Assembly: GCA_026545225.1 (NCBI GenBank)
Contig: CM048845.1
Location: 32,540,501-32,604,500 of the forward strand
From: Cornus controversa
Lineage: Eukaryota > Streptophyta > Magnoliopsida > Cornales > Cornaceae
Reading direction: 5' to 3'
Length of the DNA stretch: 64,000 nucleotides
Numbering within the stretch: the first letter of the stretch is position 1; every line of letters starts with the position of its first letter. The notes beneath the pieces were generated by a model that worked only from the letters and a program-made list of their open reading frames with translations, did no database searches and was not told the origin of the DNA. The position numbers were made by a program, and so were the translations under genes. Shown piece by piece: positions 46,869 through 58,622 of this stretch.

Positions 46869-48454
46869 TTTACCTCTTATCGTTCCATTGATGAGGGGGA
46901 AATTATAATGGAGAACAATGTGTCGTGTAAGGTTGTAGGTATCGGTACAGTTTGAATCAAGATGTTTGACGATATAGTGAGAACACTAACTGATGCCAGA
47001 CATGTTCTAGGATTGAAGAAGAATTTGATTGTCCTAGGTACGTTGAATTCCATCAGTTGCAGTTACAAGGCTGAAGGTGGAGTCATTAGGGTTTTAAAAG
47101 GTGCTCTTGTGGTGATGAAAGGACTGAAGCAACATGATTTGTATGTGTTTCAGGGTAGCACAATCACGGGTTCAACTACAGTATCATCCTCAGATTCGTA
47201 TTTGAATACTACCAGATTGTGGCATATGCAGCTTCGGATATGAGTTAGTGGGGGATGGATGTTCTGAGTAAGCAGGGTCTACTCAGTGGTCAGAAAACTG
47301 AGAAACTGGATTTCTATGACCATTATGTCTTCAAAAAATAGTGCAGAGTGAAGTTCAATATGGGAATTCATAGGACCAAAGGCATAGTGGATTATATCCA
47401 TTCTGATCTTTGGTGTCCCTCTCATGCTACTTCACATAGTAGTGGTAGATATACGATGATGCTAATTGATGATTTTTCTTAAAAAGTTAGATTTATATTC
47501 TAAAACACAAGAATGAGGCCTTTGTCACATTCAAGCAGTGGAAGACATTGATTAAAAAGTAAACTAGAAAACAGGTTAAACACTTGAGGACAGACAACAG
47601 CTTGGAATTGTTTGACAGATAATTTAATGAGTTCTATAAAACTCACGGGATTGTGAGACACCGCATAGCGAGGAAAACTCCGCAATAGAATGGAGTTGCA
47701 AAATGAATAAACAGAACACTATTGGAGAGAACACGGTATATGTTTTCCAATATAGGGTTAGACAAAGTGTTCTGGGTAAAGCTGTTTCCACAACTTATTT
47801 CTTGGTGAACTGATCTCCATTGACTATTATCAATTTTTAGACTCCAGAAGAGGTATGGTCTATTTCTCCTGCTAATTATAGTAATTTGAGAATATTTGGG
47901 TATCTTACGTATGCTCATGTCAATGAGGGAAAGCTTGAACTGATGGCTAAGAAGTGCATATTTTTTGGTTATGAGCTCGGGGTCAAGGGATACAAATTAT
48001 GGTGCCCAGATGTTTCGGGAAAGAAGTTACTTGTTAGCAAAGATGTGAAATTTCACGAGTCTGCGATGTTTACTCCACAGAAGGAGGTAATTGATTCAGC
48101 TAGAGTTCAAGGAGTCAGTGAGCAGGTGGAGCTATCAGAGGTTCAGTTAGAAAATGTTTCTGATCAATCAAATGATGAGAAGGTGCAGTTTCAGGTTAAG
48201 AAAGAAGTTGCACAGTTGCAGCGATACAGTGTGGCTAGACAGACCGAGAACAAAAATTAAACAACCTCAGAAGTATGGTTTTTCACATACTGATTTGATT
48301 GCTTATGCACTTAGTGTAACAGTAAAGAGTATTGATGAGCAGGTGCCATGTTTTTATCATGAGGCCATCACGGGTGAAGTTAGTACAGTGGTCTGTTACC
48401 ATAAGTAAGGAGATTGAGTTTCTTCATAAAAACCAGACTTGGGAGTTAGTCAAG
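46869..48454 (+). pseudogene. pol: Protease end, integrase and start of RT of element H
   Basis: Frame 46962-47243 continues with VRTLTDARHVLGLKKNLI and TRLWHMQL (GAG-pre-integrase region). The integrase catalytic region follows around 47380-47760, and 47886-48260 carries FGYLTYAHVNEGKLE and KKCIFFGYELGVKGYKLW. At 48400-48454 the FLHKNQTWELVKN string begins the RT domain. Fossil with many breaks. Confidence 0.85.
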
Positions 48455-50088
48455 AATATTGGGATTGTATGCTCTTTATAGCATCATTTGGGATGTAATG
48501 ACATTGGTTTATTAATGAGAATCTGTTTCTTGTTAGAAACACTGTTTATATATAATGAATGTTGTGTAATGATTCGATTCAAGACCCGAATCATAATGTC
48601 CATTGACTACGCAATGACTTGGTGCGTGCATGGTATGGTTACCAAAGTCAGGAGCATAAGTCACTTATATTACATTATCATAAAGTATTTTTCTCATTCA
48701 GCAATAGTGGGTAGACTCCCTATTGATAAAGAACATAACATGATCGCTGACTAGTCATTATCAAAATAATTGTAAGGTTGTCATTACAATTACTACTTGT
48801 TAGTGTTATGGCGAATGTTATCCTCAAGTATGAGGGAGTAATGAACCTTAGGCATGGTTGGTTAGCACTTTAATATATGCGGTGGGTTCCAAGGTCTAAA
48901 ATCCAAATATGTTGAGTGTTGGTTGATCATGTAGTTTAGAACATGTTCCCAAGATTTACATCAATGTTAGCAATTTATTATGACTTGATTATTTTAATCA
49001 ATGATAAATCCAAGCGCTTGGTTCAGCTTTAATAAAATGAATATACACCTTGGCTAAGTGCATCAATTTTATTAATGATTTTTTTATTAAACAAGAAATA
49101 ATCAAGTGGCTTAATAAATATTCAATTGTTGATTTACATTGATTGACACTTATATGTTCATATCCAATTGTGCATAGAGAGATAATTTCGTATAATTAAC
49201 ACGGGTGTTGGTGTTGAGGCAACACATGGTTCAATCATTCTCAATTTGGAGTGCAACCACACTTATATAGTGAAATTAAGTTATGGTTAATGGATTATTG
49301 AAATTTAGGGTCATGGAATGACTAACCCAATTTATAATCCATTGGAGCCAATAAGAGTTTGGGCTCTACAATAAGATCCCCACTTCTAACACACTAAGTT
49401 AATTTAAAACCAAATAGATTGTTAAATGGAAATTGATTTAATGTGCTACGGGCATTTGTAATTTAATTACATGCTAAGGGCATAAGTGAAATTATATCTA
49501 AATATATATTGAATATTTTAATATCTTAGAATATATATATATTTATGCATATATATAATAAAAATATATAAACTATATCTTATTTTTCATAGGGAGAATA
49601 TAAGATATGGAATGTATATATACTTTCCTTTTATATAAAGATATGATGTATCATATTCTTCATATATGGAAAAGAAAAGTTGACTTGGGAGAGGTTCATC
49701 TATATATATGCATCATTCTCTTTCATATTATGTATGTATTGAAGTCGTAAGATTAGAGTTTTGCAATTACAACAAAAGAGAAATCAATTCACAAACCTAA
49801 GGTTCTCCCACAAGAACTAGATTTTTAGATAATCAACCTCAAAGGTCATTGTGGTGACTCTTATGAGCAGTTCACCAGGGAGATCAATATCTTCATAAGT
49901 TGTTGAAGACTAGAGGGTTGGAAAATTATTCCCATCAAGGTACATGATCTTTAAATCCATATTCTCTATGCAATCATATTTATGTTAAATAATAAAAAAG
50001 TTTTTGTTACATGATTCTTTATATATCAAGGGTTTGACCAATTTATCGATTTATTTCGATTCCCCTCTGCCGCAGAAAAACCCCTTAC
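48455..50088. mobile_element. Unclassified 1.6-kb AT-rich insertion in element H
   Basis: Separates the start of RT (up to 48454) from its continuation (51506 onward), so it is an insertion. It contains no coding similarity. AT-rich runs occur at 49500-49640 and a TATA-like region near 49700. The right end reads GCCGCAGAAAAACCCCTTAC. I found no inverted terminal repeats and no convincing duplication at the edges. Its character (promoter-like AT-rich part, then a transcript-like segment) would fit a solo LTR or a small non-autonomous LTR element. Edges are approximate. Confidence 0.45.
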
Positions 50089-50093
50089 CAACC

Positions 50094-51500
50094 TGTTGTA
50101 TGCGGTTGCGCTACTCGCAATTTATAAATTTACCACTCGCAATAGAACGAATCCTTGAAGGATAGGTCTCTAAGTTGAGGGTGTCGATCCCACAGAGACT
50201 ACGAAGGTATAACTCACTAAAGGTTGAGGGTTGGTTCTTGTTTAAACCACAACCGTGTTGGTTGTTACTTACTCTACTTTGAAAGCATAAAAGTAATTTA
50301 AATACAAAGGTTTAGAGAATAATAAAGGACTAGGGTTACACTTTCCCGCTAACCTCGTAGTATGTCCCACTTATAATGAATTGGGAGGATTCATGCAAAT
50401 GTATACTAATGACGCGTTGACAAGTCCCACCTACAACGGCGTCGTCAAGAGAATACACACACCTTAATATACTATAATCCATCTTCAAAAAGCGTGATTT
50501 TTTTTATTTACCTAATTACCTACTTGTAGTGAAATCATCGTCACATGATTTTTCTACCTACCTACTTACCTAATTGAAGCAAAATCACATTCTCTAAGCA
50601 TGGACTATGCAAATCTAGCTATGCATGTTATAGTGAAAACTAATCTCAAGCCATCACTTGTAGTTCTTATGAAACTTACAAGTGTTTGAAGATCATGTAA
50701 GAAATTTAAATATTCTAAGACAAGAAGATAAATCACAATACATGAACATGAAAAATTTGTAAACTTATATTTATATAAGGCTCAAGGCAAGAGACATATA
50801 CACAAAATACATAAAAATCCCCAATTCATTGAAGTTAGAACATATTTACAAAGCTAGGGTTTGTCAAAACCCTAGAAAGGATTAGTTGATCATGGTGGGC
50901 TGGAAGCACTCCATAGACAGAAATGGTCCCATGCTCAAGTTGGTCTTCAAGGCCTTACAAAGTCCTCTTTAAAGCTTTCCCTCTCTAGAACTTTACTCTC
51001 TCTCTAGAATTCTAAAATGTGCTCTCTATTACAAGAATTGTGTGTCTTTTGTTTATTACATATTCTCTATCTATATAACTGATCTGAGGCTCAAAATATC
51101 ATAGAAATTTCGTGCAAGTCTTTATCCAAGCAAAATTAGACAATTGGCAAGTGGAGAAAATATCTGCAGAAAGATATCTTCAGCAGGTTCAGGTGATGCA
51201 TCGAAGTAGGGACTTCGATGCATCGATGTTCCTTCTTCTACTGATCTTCAACTTTCTAACTTTTTGACTCCAATCTTGACCCGTCATTCATTATTCCTTA
51301 ATGTAGATTCTCCATGAAGGATGATAGGAATTAAGAATGCATTGTTGAACTAATAAATGAGTCGAATTACACCATATTCTAAGTTTGAACCTGAAATCAT
51401 CAAAAACATAAAAATACGTAAAAATTATACAATATGTGCATCTATGGGATCAAGATACATAAGTAAAGGCGTGAGAATGTATAACATTCAACGCTTATCA
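50094..51500 (-). repeat. Solo LTR, Athila-like (B-type), 1407 bp
   Basis: Starts TGTTGTATGCGG and ends ACATTCAACGCTTATCA. Perfect 5-bp duplication CAACC on both sides (50089-50093 and 51501-51505). Sister of the solo LTR at 11875-13293. Contains GATGCATCGA palindromes near 51198-51222. Confidence 0.93.
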
Positions 51501-51505
51501 CAACC

Positions 51506-52985
51506 ATCAGCCTAAGGGTCGAAGATTGTGGGCTGTAAATGGGTCTTCAAGAAAAATGAAAGAAATCTAGGAGTGGAAGATGTGAGGTTCAAGGCACACT
51601 TGGTGGCAAAGGGCTATACATAGGGAAGGGGTGGACTTCAATGAAGTTTTCTCTCCCATAATGAAACATATCTCAATTCTAGTGTTACTTTTTATGGTTA
51701 CTCTATATGACTTGGAGCTTAAGTAACTTGCTGTTAAGACTACTTTTTTGTATAGAGAGTTAGAAGAGCAGATTTATATGCATCAACTTGAGGGGATTGA
51801 GATTCAGGAAAGAAAAACCATGTTTACCTACTAAAGAAGTCCTTGTATGGGCTGAAACAGTCTCGTAGACATTGGTACAAGTAATTCGACACTTTTATGG
51901 TTGGGAGTGACTATTGTAGGAGTGAGTTCGACAGTTGTGTGTATCACATGAGGCTCTCAGATAGTTTGTATTTGTACTTGTTGCTCTATGTTGATAGCTT
52001 GCAGAAATATGTTAGAAATCAATATGTTAAAAACTTAGCTTAGTGGTGAATTTGAGACGAAGGATTTAGGTGCTGCGAAAATGATGGATATTTACAGAGA
52101 CAGAGGAGCAAGCATATTGTATTTGTCATAGAAGAAATATTCGATATGCAAGTATCAAATCCTGTGAGTACTCCACTGGCAACCAGCTTTAGAATTTTGG
52201 CAAAATTGTCACCACAGACCTTGGAGAAGGTGGAGCACATGTCTCATGTTCCTTATGCTAGTGTAGTTGGTAGCATCGTGTATGCTATGGTGTGTACTAG
52301 GCCAGACATTTCACATAAGATTAGTGTAGTGAGCAGATGCATGGATAGACCTGGGAAGGTCCATTAGTAGGCTATGAAATAGATATTATGGTACTTGTGA
52401 GGCACTGCAGATGTTGGATTAGTTTATATTAGTGTAGTGAGTAGATATAAAGATAAACCTGGGAAGGTCCATTGGCAAGCTATGAAATGGATATTGCGGT
52501 ACTTGCAAGGCATTGCAGATGTTAGATTAGTCTATAACAGAGGCAGTGATGCGTCTTAGAATGTTGTTGGATATGTTGATTTGGATTATGTTAGAGATCT
52601 TGATAGGAGGAGGTCCTTGATAGGATATTCCTTTACTCTTTGTGGGAGTGTGATCAGTTGGAAGGATACTTTACAGTTTACACTTGTATTGTTTACTACG
52701 AAGGCTGAGTATATGGCAGCCACAGAGGTAGTGAAAGAAGCTATATGGCTTAGAGGTTTGGTTAGTGATTTGGGCTTGCAGTAGGATGATTTGACTGTGT
52801 TTTGCGATAGCTAGAGTGCTATACATCTGACTAAAAATCAAATGTTCCATGAGATGACCAAACATATTGATGTCAGGTTGCACTTCATCAGAGATGTGAT
52901 TGCATAAGGTGCTATTGTAGTAAGGAAGATTGGAACAACAGGAATCCATCAGATATGATGACTAAGGTTATTCCTAATATCGAGT
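51506..52985 (+). pseudogene. pol: RT and RNase H region of element H
   Basis: Plus-strand frames resume RT after the two insertions (VGCKWVFKKN near 51525, LVAKGYT near 51600, a YVD-type active-site region near 51990). They continue to the HVPYASVVGSIVYAMVCTRPD block (52146-52367) and the RNase H block with SWKDTLQFTLVLFTTKAEYM (52581-52784) and LTKNQMFHEMTKHID near 52840. A segment of about 110 bases around 52320-52390 appears again at 52430-52500. Fossil. Confidence 0.87.
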
Positions 52986-53095
52986 TCAGATAATGTCTTG
53001 GTTTGATTGGTGTTTGCAGTTGCTGAGGCCCTTAAGGGCATGCGAAGGAGACACAAGGAGTAGTTGGGATTGTGGAGCTTGGCAAACTTTGAGCC

Positions 53096-53569
53096 AAGGT
53101 GGAGATATGTTATGTTGTCGCTAGAATTTTGTTTTGGTCCGGGTCGTGTTACGACCCATTTTTGACACAAAAAATGGGCTTTGTCTGGCTTTAAGCCACC
53201 AAATCCACAGGGGTCCGAGGTCAGTGCCTCCAAAAAAAATTTTATGATCTATTTTTTGCTTGTGGGTTTTGGACCCTATTTAGGACTCTCTTATACCTCA
53301 GTATATAAGGGCATCTAGGGTTTAGAATGGGATTAGGAGGGAAAACACTGAAAACGCAAAAAGAGAGTGAGAGAGCGAGAGCTGCGGTTTGGGGTTAAAC
53401 TTGTAATCTCTTATTTTTGCATAGTGAAAACTTTTATCGGATCTTCATCGTGGATGTAGGCACATTGCTGAACCACATAAATTTTTATGTTATGTGTGTT
53501 GCGTTGTGTTGTGTTTGTTTCATTTTCTGTTTCGTAATTGTGATTGATTCATGACTGTTTGTCATAACA
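53096..53569 (+). repeat. Polypurine tract and 3' LTR of element H
   Basis: The polypurine tract AAGGTGGAGATA (53096-53107) immediately precedes the LTR (53108-53569, 462 bp), which starts TGTTATGTTGTCGC and ends GTTTGTCATAACA. AATAT follows. Confidence 0.9.
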
Positions 53570-53895
53570 AATATCTATATTACATTTGAGCATTGTGTTT
53601 GAATCTCCCTTCAAAAATATTTCATCATCTAACGGTCACAAATGCTTAAAAAAACTAATCTTATGGTTCAAAATATCTATGTCTATCTATGGTCTAAAAT
53701 AACTCTCCCTATCTACGATCAGACGGTCATCATTCACATACTACTTTCTATATCACACTCTCTCACTCATTCATTTCTTTTATTTCTTTTCTCTCTCCTC
53801 TTTTATATCACACTCTCTCTCTATTTCCATTTATTTCTTTTCTCTTTCCTCTTTTCTATCACACACTCTCTCTATATCACTCTCTATCTCCATGA
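53570..53895 (+). other. Possible intron remnant of the DnaJ fragment
   Basis: After the copia duplication comes AT-rich DNA, then a long pyrimidine-rich stretch (TCTCTC/TTTCTTTT, about 53740-53890) ending CCATGATCTAG at 53900. That looks like a 3' splice site in front of the DnaJ-like coding stretch. The frame starting at 53642 crosses this stretch and is not a real gene. Confidence 0.45.
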
Positions 53896-54242
53896 TCTAG
53901 CAGCAAGAGAGAGGTCGAAGCCAAGTTCAAGCAGATTTTCGATGCCTACGATGTTCTCAGCAACCCTCAGAAGGGTCAGATCTCCGGTCAGGCCCACTGC
54001 CACCTTCCTTTACCTGAATCGGCAGTGGTACTCATCACCACCGCTGCCACCAGCACCCTAAGCAGCGGCAATGGGCCTACAACGTTCTCAGCGACCCTCA
54101 GAAGCATCAGATCTACAATCTTTACAACGAGGAGGCTCTCAAATCCAGTCAGGTCCCACCGCCACCTTCCTCTGCCAGAACCGACGGTAGTACTCACCAC
54201 CACCGCCACCACCAGCATCCTAAGCAACAGCGATGGGCTTAC
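53896..54242 (+). pseudogene. DnaJ (HSP40) J-domain fragment, duplicated and cut by G
   Basis: Two partial copies of the same exon piece in tandem. Copy 1 (from 53896) reads SSKREVEAKFKQIFDAYDVL and then SNPQK, the end of a J domain (helix III-IV region); its middle is shortened relative to copy 2. Copy 2 (54078-54242, a different frame) reads YNVLSDPQKHQIYNLYNEEA, then LKSSQVPPPPSSA and a His-rich linker (THHHRHHQHP), as in plant class-B DnaJ proteins. HSP40s stimulate HSP70 ATPase through an HPD motif, which would lie in the upstream exon and is not here. Copy 2 stops at 54242 where the LTR of G begins. The pyrimidine-AG sequence in front suggests a genomic rather than a processed copy. A chance match is unlikely given YDVLSxPQK twice plus the linker. 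Confidence 0.82.
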
Positions 54243-55756
54243 TGATTCGTGTGTGAGTGTGACTCAAAAAGTATATCAATTAAAAATTTCCACACTTCGC
54301 AATAAAATGAATTCCTTGCAGAATAGGGCTATCAAAAGGGGTATCGTACCTCAGGAATTATGGTCTGACGAGTTGGAATACGAAATTAATTCTAATTAAA
54401 TTTAAAATAAAATAATTCTGATTTTTAAACTAATTAAAAAGTAAAATAAAATAAATCAAAGTAAATAGAAAGTGAAGATAATATGAGAGAAATCTAGGGT
54501 ATTTGACTTCACCACTAACTCCACAATCAATGGTCAATTGAATCAACTATAGGGAAATTACATCATGCATAAGTGGTGTCGGTGGATACAAGCTCACCTT
54601 CATCCGTCAAGAAGATAACATATGATTAAGGCTAAGTCATGGACTATCTTCGATTGGCATGGGCCATCTGCCTAACTACTCTAATTTAGGGTGCAGTATG
54701 GTTCATCTTCTGTAGGCATAATCCATCAAAACTTTTAATGATATATTCAGTGATTACCATTGTGTAATAATCGCTCTCATGATCACAGAAAATAAGAGTG
54801 ATTGAATTCAATAACAACAACTAAATATCTAAGACAAGATAAGAAATCATTGAAACTGAATTTACAAGACTTTTATTGCTCAATTCTATAATAAGAATCC
54901 TCTAAATTACACAATCTATGCATGTATATAAAGGTCCCCAATAATTAAAACAATCAAACCATTGATGCTTTGTTAGGGCTACATCAAAACCCTAGTGGAT
55001 GAACTAGCCGCTCATGGTAGAAGAAGAAGCTTTAACTATTAAGGAAGAAGGCATCATCTTCATGAATTATGCGTATGACTTCGTTCTTCAATGGCTCTAC
55101 AAAGTATATTTCTGTTCTCCTCAGCCCTCTCCGACTCTCCAATCTCTGTAATCTCTGTAATCTCCCCCAAACTCAGCCTCCAAGTCTTCACTTTATTCCC
55201 CAAGTGAATACACCAAAGTCCTAATCCAATTAGGAATTAATTAGGTTTTTTTCGCAGCACTAATCAGGTGGGTTTTTCCTGCTGACATTCGGCCCAACTT
55301 TTGACCCACTAGAAGTCCGATTCATGAAATTTTCGGGAAATACAAAAGTGTGCAACATCAAATTTCGTTCAACCTTTCGTGAAAATTAAGTCGATTTGAG
55401 GCTTGAAAGTAAGACTTCTGGTCCGTTTTCCAAAATAGGATTAAGACTGTATTATGCACAGATTTGGGCTTCAGGCCCAAAACCTTCTTAAGCAGCTGTA
55501 ATTCTCTTGTATCTCTATCTTGGGCTAATTTGAGTTGAAATAAATGGTTGAATGAATCTCCTTGATGTAAGTTTCATCTAACCATCTTGGATGTCTTCTT
55601 TAAAAGTCCAAAATCATGGTTTTAACTGAAATAATTATTAAGGCCCTGAAAATACAGAAAACACTAAAACGAAGTAAAATAACAAAATAATCTATCACTA
55701 AGAGAATAAAATATATAAGTTAGGAGGCTAGAATGTGTAACATTCAACGCCTATCA
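54243..55756 (-). repeat. 3' LTR of element G (1514 bp)
   Basis: Starts TGATTCGTGTGTGAG, ends ACATTCAACGCCTATCA. Same family as 14170-15672 and 40094-41522. Confidence 0.93.
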
Positions 55757-57400
55757 CACCCCCAAACTTACATATTGCTAGTCCCTTAGCAATAGAATAA
55801 AACAAAACTAAAATAAAGAAACTACTAAACACTAACTAAACTACTCAACTCCACTTTCGTGGGAGAAACGATTACATTTAGCATATGCAACAAGCCTTTA
55901 AACCCCTAGGTTCCCCCTAGTGGACGAGTATAGTCTCGTGAGGGTTTCCAGAAATGTTACCCACAAACATTCAAAATTATGTTTCAACATTAATTCAAGA
56001 AGAAGATTACAATACATAGTTACAAACTTGCATTCAAGAATAATTTTAAAATTTCAAATTCCATAATTCAAAGCAATAGTCCCCATGCATAACTCACATC
56101 AACATATCTCAAAGCAACTAACTCTAGCTTCCTCGTGTAAAGTGAACTAGCAGTCATCTCATGTAGCATAACTCAGCTCTAAATATATTAAGGCACATAC
56201 CCCTTCAACTCACTAGCTCCCCTTATTGAAATCATACTTCCCAACATGAATACATGACTTTTTCATTTTTTTTCTCATTTCTTTTTTTTTCATTGCTTTA
56301 TTAGTTGTGCAATGTCTTGATCTATTAAGCTTTCTGAAAGATCCATGTAGCAAGCTTTCAGTCAGTGACTCCCAAACCAGATGGCTTTAGGGCACTAGGC
56401 TTTAAGATACCCTGAAGAACCTAATTACTCGAATCAATCAGGCTAGAAATCAAGACAACCAACGCTCATCTTTTCTCACCCTTTCACTTTTGACGCGAAC
56501 ACTCTGTGCTTCCTGAGGCATAAAGGCCCGGTTACTCATGAAAAGGATCAAATTGATTTGTTATTCAACATATATTCTTTCTTTTTTTTCTCTTTTTTTT
56601 TTCATTAAAGTCAAGTAAAACACATCATCGGTACTCATTCTCAAGAGATACTAATTAATATCAAGCATATGTAACTCAATAACTCAGAGCCAAAGTTTAT
56701 ACCTCTCAAAATTATGCTAGTGTGTTTGTGCATGTAAGGAAACTAAAATCAATCACTCCAAAGCATGTCCATGCAAATCATGATTAAAACCACTTAATTT
56801 AAACCATAGTTTCCAAAAATTTAAAACATACTCAAAAATTGCAAGTTAAGCACCTACATAAGGTACTAATCCCTTGAAAAATGTCAAAACATTCTATCTA
56901 AAACAAAACAAAATAAAATAAAATAAAAAATTAAGAAAATAAAATAAATAAAAATCCTAAAACAAGAAGAATTTTACAAAAAAATTTCCCATAATGCAAT
57001 AAACACAAAAATAAGCATCGCCTCACCCCCAAACTTAAACTGTACATTGTCCCCAATGTACACCCAATTAAAGCATAGATAAGAGTAAGAACGATGTTAC
57101 CAGGAATCCGGAGTAGTGGAAAGAAAATAGAGCACACCAATTTGTATGAAGGCAATGCAAGCACACCCCCAAACTTGGATGTTACAACCTGTCAAAACAA
57201 ACCACTATACCCCAAAGATCAAGTGAAATAGTATGGGTGAAAATAAAGATGAAAGAGAAAAATCCTAAAAAATAAAAAAAAATTTCTTTTTTTTTTATAA
57301 TAAAAATCTAACTACAGAAAGAAAAAAATAAAACTAAAAAAAAAATGATAATAAAATAAAATACAAAAAATAGTTACCTTCCTGTCAAGGATGTGGTGGT
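55757..57400. other. Element G 3' non-coding region with polypurine tract
   Basis: The polypurine tract (minus strand AAGTTTGGGGGTG) lies at 55757-55769 against the LTR. The same 13 bases recur at 57024-57036 and 57164-57176. A perfect hairpin-forming palindrome (TGTACATTG, 4-base loop, CAATGTACA) occupies 57041-57062. A-rich low complexity dominates 56880-56950 and 57260-57370. No gene is seen; the minus-strand frame at 56931 is chance. Confidence 0.75.
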
Positions 57401-58622
57401 GACTAAGCATCCGGATCCAAGTTTGCCTGGCCCATTAGTGCACGCAGCATCCTCTTCATCTCTAATTGATCTTGGCAAGTGTCACGAAAATGATCCGCCA
57501 TCTCAGTCCTCATTGCTCCAAACTGTGTGGATACCTCTGTTTGTAGGGTGCCAAACTGGGCTGTCAACCCAGCAATCTACCCCTCTAAATACTGATAATC
57601 ATGGCCACCAGCTTGTGCATGTACCTCCTTGTCCTCTACTTCCATCTCCTCTGGATCTTCCATCGGCGGTGGTATATCTACATGTTCTCCTCCCTGAGCC
57701 AATCGAGACACTTCACCAGGCGCCGCTATGACTCTCTGGTGCACTCTCTGGTGCATATGAGATCGGCTCAAATTCCAGTCATGCGAGCCATAATAAATAT
57801 CATGTGGAAAGGCAAGCTTGTCTTCATGGACTGCATACCCCTGTGCAATAAGCAACTGATGAATGATAGTCAGGAATGGAAACTCCCTGTCACTTGCATT
57901 ATTCGGTGCCTTGGCCACAACCTTGGAATAGAACTCTTCCATCTAGCCCTAGACAATCTGTGGGAATGACATTCAATGCCCAAAATGTATGGCTTAAAAG
58001 GATCTAAGGAACTTTTGACGTCTCTCGGTTTTATGTCCAATGGGACATATATTCTTGAGTAAAACAGTATCAAGGAACCATAAGTGATTTGGCATAAAAG
58101 ACTTCGAAGCTGCATTCCTTTTCGGTCCAGAAAATTGGTTAGCACACAACTGTGCAACCAAATTACACACTGACAAATCGTCGGGTAGAGGAGTATAGAT
58201 ATGAGTCAAATCATCTGGGCACTCATGAGGATAACCCATGGCAATAGCAATGGATGACATATCCACCTGAACTATTGTTCCATCTACTGAAGAAATAAGC
58301 ACATCCCGCTCATCAGGTTTTGGCATTAAGTTCTGATAAAATACCTTGACAAGCCTCGGGTAGATAGTAGAAGAGAGTGAAGCAAAAGTCGATGCCGACC
58401 GACGACGACGGATGTCAAAAATCCCCCATCATGTCTCGGGAAACATACCATAGAGTTCGGCAATGTCAAACGTTGTTTCAAAGTTCAAAGCCCTTGGATG
58501 TCATCGCTCATGAATACCTTCTTGACGAGATCGTGAAGAACCGGGTGTTGGATCAAGCCTTGCTCGGCGAGGATTGCGTGAACTTGAAGCACCTTGGTGA
58601 CTTACTCTCTTTGGTGCCATAA
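57400..58622 (-). pseudogene. Env-like region of element G
   Basis: Downstream of pol on the minus strand. Frames 57994-58326 (VDMSSIAIAMGYPHECPDDL, CNLVAQLCANQFSGPKRNAA) and 57577-57942 (FPFLTIIHQLLIAQGYAV) resemble the extra ORF that Athila-lineage elements carry between pol and the 3' LTR, annotated in plants as 'putative plant transposon protein' and sometimes env-like. The start lies near 58622 where the minus strand begins MAPKR. An acidic C-terminal tail (PPPMEDPEEMEVED) follows. I see no clear signal peptide or membrane segment. Broken. Confidence 0.72.

Larger units (their letters stand above)
45567..53569 (+). mobile_element. Element H: Ty1/copia, Tork/Tnt1-like
   Basis: Plus strand. 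5' LTR 45567-45946, primer site 45950-45961, gag, protease, integrase, RT and RNase H fragments in copia order, polypurine tract 53096-53107, 3' LTR 53108-53569. Flanked by a perfect AATAT duplication (45562-45566 and 53570-53574). Two later insertions lie within it: an unclassified 1.6-kb segment (about 48455-50088) and a solo Athila-like LTR (50094-51500). Integrase upstream of RT identifies copia. Coding parts carry many breaks. Confidence 0.93.

Noticed and set aside
48488-48754. 88-codon plus-strand frame in the 1.6-kb insert
   Set aside because: No recognisable domain; AT-rich random composition.
53642-54061. 139-codon plus-strand frame as a host gene
   Set aside because: Its first two thirds are a pyrimidine-rich low-complexity tract; only the last part overlaps the DnaJ fragment, and in a frame that does not encode it.
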